A stretch of 55,828 nucleotides of DNA from contig NZ_MSTI01000152.1 of the NCBI RefSeq assembly GCF_001949125.1, forward strand, positions 1-55,828, given 5' to 3'. The number at the start of each line of letters is the position of its first letter. Positions within the stretch are counted from its first letter, which is position 1. Shown one piece after another: positions 52,598-55,828 of the stretch. A program made the translations under genes and the position numbers. The notes under the pieces were generated by a model that searched no databases, was not told the DNA's origin, and worked only from the letters and a program-made list of their open reading frames with translations. The stretch comes from Deinococcus marmoris. Lineage in GTDB: Bacteria > Deinococcota > Deinococci > Deinococcales > Deinococcaceae.

Positions 52598-54952
52598 ATG
52601 ACCCCCAGCTCCCCACCTCTTAGCCCGGTCCATCCTGATCCACACGCCCCCGAGGCCCCCGGACGCCCTGGCCTGACCCCCAAATGGACGAGCAGCGCCA
52701 AGGACGCCGTGACCGGCGCGCTGGGCGGTGGGCGCGTAAGGGCCGCTGTCGGCTACGGCGTGGTCAACGAGGTCTACTGGCCGTCTTCCGGCGAGCCGCA
52801 GGTGCGTGACCTGACCTTTATCCTCAAAACCGCAGGCGGCTGGGTGGACGTGAAGCGCGACTGCACCTACACCCTGACGCCCTGTAAGACTGGCCCGCTG
52901 ATCGGGGTCACGCATGTCCACGCGGATGATCCGGCGTTCAAACTTCGTCTGGAAATCATGCCGTCCATCGAGAACGACTCTCTGCTGATCGACTACGCGC
53001 TGGAGGGTGGCGGCACGTTGTACGCGCTGCTGGCCCCGCATCTGGCCGATTCTGGCGCGGACAATACGGCCTGGGTGCAGGATGGCATGCTGTATGCCAC
53101 GCGGGGGGACGCGGCGCTGGCGATGTCGTGCAGCGGTGGCTACGGCGGCATGAGCGCGGGTTTTGTGGGCGTCAGCGACGGCTGGCAGGACTTCGCGCAG
53201 CACGGCCAGATGACCTGGCAGTACGCGCGTGCCGAGGGTGGCAACGTGGCCCTGATGGGCGAGTTGAAGACGGCGAGTGGCACGCTGGCCCTAGCCTTCG
53301 CGCGGCATGCGGCAGGGGCGGCCATCCATGCGCGCGGCAGTCTTCAGCGTCCCTATGCTCAGCAACGCGCCGAGTTTCTGGAAAACTGGACGCACTGGAC
53401 GGGCCGCCTTCAGCTTCCGGCAGGTAGCGACGAGGAACGTGACCGCGCCCGCCTGAGCGCCCAGGTGATCCGTGTCCACGAGGGCAGCGATTTCTCTGGT
53501 GCCATCATCGCCAGCCTGAGCGTGCCGTTCGGGCAGGCCCACAGCGATCTGGGCGGCTACCACCTGGTCTGGCCGCGCGACATGGTGGAGGCGGCCACCG
53601 GACTGCTGGCGGTGGGGCAGCCGAACGACACCCTCCGCAGCCTGAATTACCTGCTGGCGGCGCAGTCCCCGGACGGTCACTGGCCGCAGAACCTGTATCC
53701 CAACGGTGAGCCGTTCTGGTCTGGCGATCAACTGGATGAAACCGCCTTCGTGCTGCTGCTGATGGGCAAACTGCGCGAGGAAGGGCTGGATTCGGCCTTC
53801 CGGCAGGAGGCGCTGGAATGGGCGGCGCGGCGGGCCGCAGGCTACATCGCCCGTCACGGCCCGCTCAGCCAGGAAGACCGCTGGGAGGAAAACAGCGGCG
53901 TCACCGCCTACACCCTGGGCATCATGATCGCCGCGCTGGTGGCTGCCGTGCCGTGGCTGGAGCCAGAGCAGGCCGACTACGCGCTGGCCCTGGCCGACGA
54001 CTGGAACGCCCGTTTAGAAGGGTGGTGCTACGTGACGGGTGACGACGCCCCGCTGGCCGAGAAATATGGCGTGCCGGGCTATTACATCCGAATCGCGCCG
54101 CAAGCCGGACAGAATCCGGGGCGGCAGACCGTGGAAATCGGCAATACGGGCGGCCTGACGGTGCAGGCGGGCGGGCTGGTCAGTCTCGATTTCGGCTATC
54201 TGGTGCGCGTGGGCCTGCGCCGCGCCGACGATCCGCGTATCCGTGACACCCTGAAAGTGGTGGACGGCGAACTGCGCTACGACTCGCCCGTCGGCCCGCT
54301 GTATTACCGCTACCAGCACGATGGCTACGGCAATACGGCGGACGGCGGCCCGTATCTGGGCCAGGGCATCGGGCGTGCCTGGCCGCTGCTGGCCGGGGAG
54401 CGGGCGCATCTGGCGCTGCTGGCGGGCGAGTCGCCAGACCCGTACATCGGGGCCATGCTGCATTCCAGCGGTCCCGGCGGCCTGTTTCCCGAACAGGTCT
54501 GGGATGCGCCGCCCATCCGTGCGTTTCAGCCGGGCAAACCGGCGGGCAGCGCCATGCCCCTCGTGTGGGCGCACGCCGAGTACCTGAAACTGCTGTGGGC
54601 GCGCGAACACGGTCAGGCTTACGAGGCACTGGCGGCGGTGAAGGAGCGCTATCTGGAAGGTGGCCCGCCTCCGAAAATCCGTTTCTGGCGCACCGACTCA
54701 CTCTCATTCGAGCTGCCTGCCGGGTTGTCGCTGTGGATCGAGGACACCCGCCCATTTACCCTGAGCTTCGGTTTCGGCGCGGCGGCGGTCTGGGAGGGCG
54801 TGCAGGAGCGTGAGGCGCAGGCAGGCGTTTTCGGGTTGTGGCGTGTGGAGTTCCCGGCGCAGGAACTGTCACGTCACTCGGCGCTGAATTTCACCCGTCG
54901 CTACGGCGATGGCTGGGAAGGTAAAGATCACCGTGTAAAGCTGGGAGAGTGA
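52598..54952 (+). CDS. Glycoside hydrolase family 15 (glucoamylase-like)
   Basis: This 784-residue enzyme begins with a beta-sandwich N-terminal domain (GGRVRAAVGYGVVNEVYWPSS, about 45-280) and continues with the GH15 (alpha/alpha)6 barrel. Key segments are GGYHLVWPRDMVEA (about 320), NGEPFWSGDQLDETAF (about 370) and the general-acid region EDRWEENSGVTAYTLG (about 425). The end (about 690-784) carries WRTDSLSFELPAGLSLWI. There is no signal peptide, so it probably acts on intracellular alpha-glucans, trehalose or similar glucosides and releases glucose. It starts three bases after the ASRT stop and closes the operon. Confidence 0.92.
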   Translation: MTPSSPPLSPVHPDPHAPEAPGRPGLTPKWTSSAKDAVTGALGGGRVRAAVGYGVVNEVYWPSSGEPQVRDLTFILKTAGGWVDVKRDCTYTLTPCKTGPLIGVTHVHADDPAFKLRLEIMPSIENDSLLIDYALEGGGTLYALLAPHLADSGADNTAWVQDGMLYATRGDAALAMSCSGGYGGMSAGFVGVSDGWQDFAQHGQMTWQYARAEGGNVALMGELKTASGTLALAFARHAAGAAIHARGSLQRPYAQQRAEFLENWTHWTGRLQLPAGSDEERDRARLSAQVIRVHEGSDFSGAIIASLSVPFGQAHSDLGGYHLVWPRDMVEAATGLLAVGQPNDTLRSLNYLLAAQSPDGHWPQNLYPNGEPFWSGDQLDETAFVLLLMGKLREEGLDSAFRQEALEWAARRAAGYIARHGPLSQEDRWEENSGVTAYTLGIMIAALVAAVPWLEPEQADYALALADDWNARLEGWCYVTGDDAPLAEKYGVPGYYIRIAPQAGQNPGRQTVEIGNTGGLTVQAGGLVSLDFGYLVRVGLRRADDPRIRDTLKVVDGELRYDSPVGPLYYRYQHDGYGNTADGGPYLGQGIGRAWPLLAGERAHLALLAGESPDPYIGAMLHSSGPGGLFPEQVWDAPPIRAFQPGKPAGSAMPLVWAHAEYLKLLWAREHGQAYEALAAVKERYLEGGPPPKIRFWRTDSLSFELPAGLSLWIEDTRPFTLSFGFGAAAVWEGVQEREAQAGVFGLWRVEFPAQELSRHSALNFTRRYGDGWEGKDHRVKLGE

Positions 54953-54995
54953 CCTTGACGGGTCACTTCGGAGCTTCTGCCCGGCCAGAAAAAGC

Positions 54996-55031
54996 AACGC
55001 AGCGTTGGAGCTTTTGCTCTAACGTTGCGTT
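54996..55031 (-). terminator. Rho-independent terminator between convergent genes
   Basis: Two 16-base arms (54996-55011 and 55016-55031) pair along their length with two G-T wobbles around a 4-base loop. On the minus strand the stem is followed by GCTTTTTCTGG, so it terminates the ABC permease transcript. It may also slow the incoming GH15 operon. Confidence 0.85.
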
Positions 55032-55045
55032 CCAGAATGTCGTCT

Positions 55046-55828
55046 CTAGCCCTTCATCCCGGTCAACACGATGCCCTCGATGATCTGTTTCTGGAAGATG
55101 GCGAACACGATCAGCACCGGGATCACCGCCAGACTGCTGGCCGCCATGATCAGCCCCCACTGCGTTCCCGCTTCCCCGTTAAACAGCGCGGTGCCCACCG
55201 GCAGCGTGCGGAACTCCGGTCTCTGGATCACGATCAGCGGCCACAGGAACGCATTCCAGTTCCCCAGAAAGGTGAAGATCGCCAGACTGGCCAGCGCCGG
55301 GCGAACCAGCGGCAAAGCGATCCGCCAGAAAATGCCGAATTCACTCATGCCGTCGATGCGTGCCGCTTCCAGCAGGTCATCGGGCAGCGTCTCGAAGAAC
55401 TGCCGCATCAGAAAGACCCCGAACGCGCTCATCAGCCCGGGGAACATGATCGCAAAGTAGGCTCCCGGCACACTCTGGGTCAGGTGGATGTCGCTGACCC
55501 CCACGAACCAGGGAATGACCAGCATCTCGGTGGGGATCATCAGCGTGGAGAGGATCAGGATGAAGATGAGGTTCTTGCCGGGAAAGTCGAACTTGGCCAG
55601 GGTGTAGCCCACCATCGAGTCGAAGAACAGCACGGTGGCGGTGGTCACACCGGCCACCAGCAGGCTGTTGCCGAACCACTGGATGAACTTGGTTTCCAGC
55701 AGGACCTGACGGTAGTTGTCCAGGGTGGGCGATTCGGGCAGGAAGCTCAGGTTGAACAGTTCCTGAAAGCTCTTGAGGCTGGTCAGGAGCATCCACATGA
55801 AGGGAAACAGCGTGACCACGATGCCCAC
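55046..55828 (-). CDS. Carbohydrate ABC transporter permease, MalG type (5' end outside window)
   Basis: The visible 260 residues are the C-terminal part of a MalG-like inner-membrane permease. About six membrane segments are visible. The cytoplasmic EAA loop EAARIDGMSEFGIFWRIALP, which contacts the ATPase, is clear. TLDNYRQVL near the start and the ending IEGIVLTGMKG are typical of sugar CUT1 permeases. The frame continues past the window edge, so the apparent GTG start there is not reliable. Binding protein and second permease genes are expected upstream on the minus strand. The location beside glucoamylase suggests uptake of an alpha-glucoside, but this is inference. Confidence 0.92.
   Translation of the reverse strand: MGIVVTLFPFMWMLLTSLKSFQELFNLSFLPESPTLDNYRQVLLETKFIQWFGNSLLVAGVTTATVLFFDSMVGYTLAKFDFPGKNLIFILILSTLMIPTEMLVIPWFVGVSDIHLTQSVPGAYFAIMFPGLMSAFGVFLMRQFFETLPDDLLEAARIDGMSEFGIFWRIALPLVRPALASLAIFTFLGNWNAFLWPLIVIQRPEFRTLPVGTALFNGEAGTQWGLIMAASSLAVIPVLIVFAIFQKQIIEGIVLTGMKG

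Overview
The window is GC-rich, densely coded DNA that looks like a Deinococcus chromosome. This is inferred from four things: a caa3-type oxidase operon joined to a Rieske/cytochrome b-c fusion, many leaderless promoters (TANNNT about 6-7 nt before the start codon), a PadR/permease-prefix gene pair, and small structured interspersed repeats. No rRNA, tRNA, CRISPR array, transposase or replication origin was found.

Layout. 1-4.0 kb: a TolC-type efflux gene cut by the window edge, its TetR regulator, then a divergent PadR regulator with an unusual partner protein. 4.1-10.4 kb: a small NADP-binding reductase, a four-gene 5-oxoproline operon (pxpA, fused pxpBC, an SDR, a D-amino-acid/sarcosine oxidase-like flavoprotein) and a trans-sulfuration PLP enzyme. 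10.6-14.5 kb: a short PucR regulator, a class III aminotransferase and methylmalonate/malonate-semialdehyde dehydrogenase (beta-alanine type catabolism). 14.6-25.4 kb (minus strand): a uracil-DNA glycosylase-like protein, a molybdopterin oxidoreductase, a purine permease, guanine deaminase and xdhC, xdhB, xdhA. 25.6-33.6 kb: a hypothetical protein, a histidine kinase/response regulator pair, a dihydrofolate-reductase-like gene broken by a small insertion, an AAC(3)-like acetyltransferase, a secreted GlcG/HbpS protein with an ankyrin protein, and a flavoprotein dehydrogenase. 33.7-40.7 kb: a HAD hydrolase and an aerobic respiratory operon. 40.8-44.4 kb: a polytopic acyltransferase, a transglutaminase-like/TPR protein and a polysaccharide deacetylase. 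44.7-55.0 kb: an eight-gene run encoding a TPP enzyme, a mandelate-racemase-type enzyme, an SDR, a VKOR-like membrane protein, another membrane protein, a GMC dehydrogenase fused to its small subunit, an orphan sensory-rhodopsin-transducer (ASRT) protein and a GH15 glucoamylase. The window ends in a sugar ABC permease on the minus strand.

The 4-25 kb stretch reads as a nitrogen-scavenging region (5-oxoproline, amino acids, beta-alanine, purines). Two things deserve most attention. The first is the 44.7-55.0 kb operon, which looks like an uncharacterised sugar or sugar-acid oxidation system. The second is a family of four structured repeats of about 135-230 bp (14509-14654, 19121-19254, 26081-26311, 28945-29080) that share one architecture although their end sequences differ. 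One of them disrupts a gene with a clean 3-bp target duplication, and another supplies the stop codons of both flanking genes.
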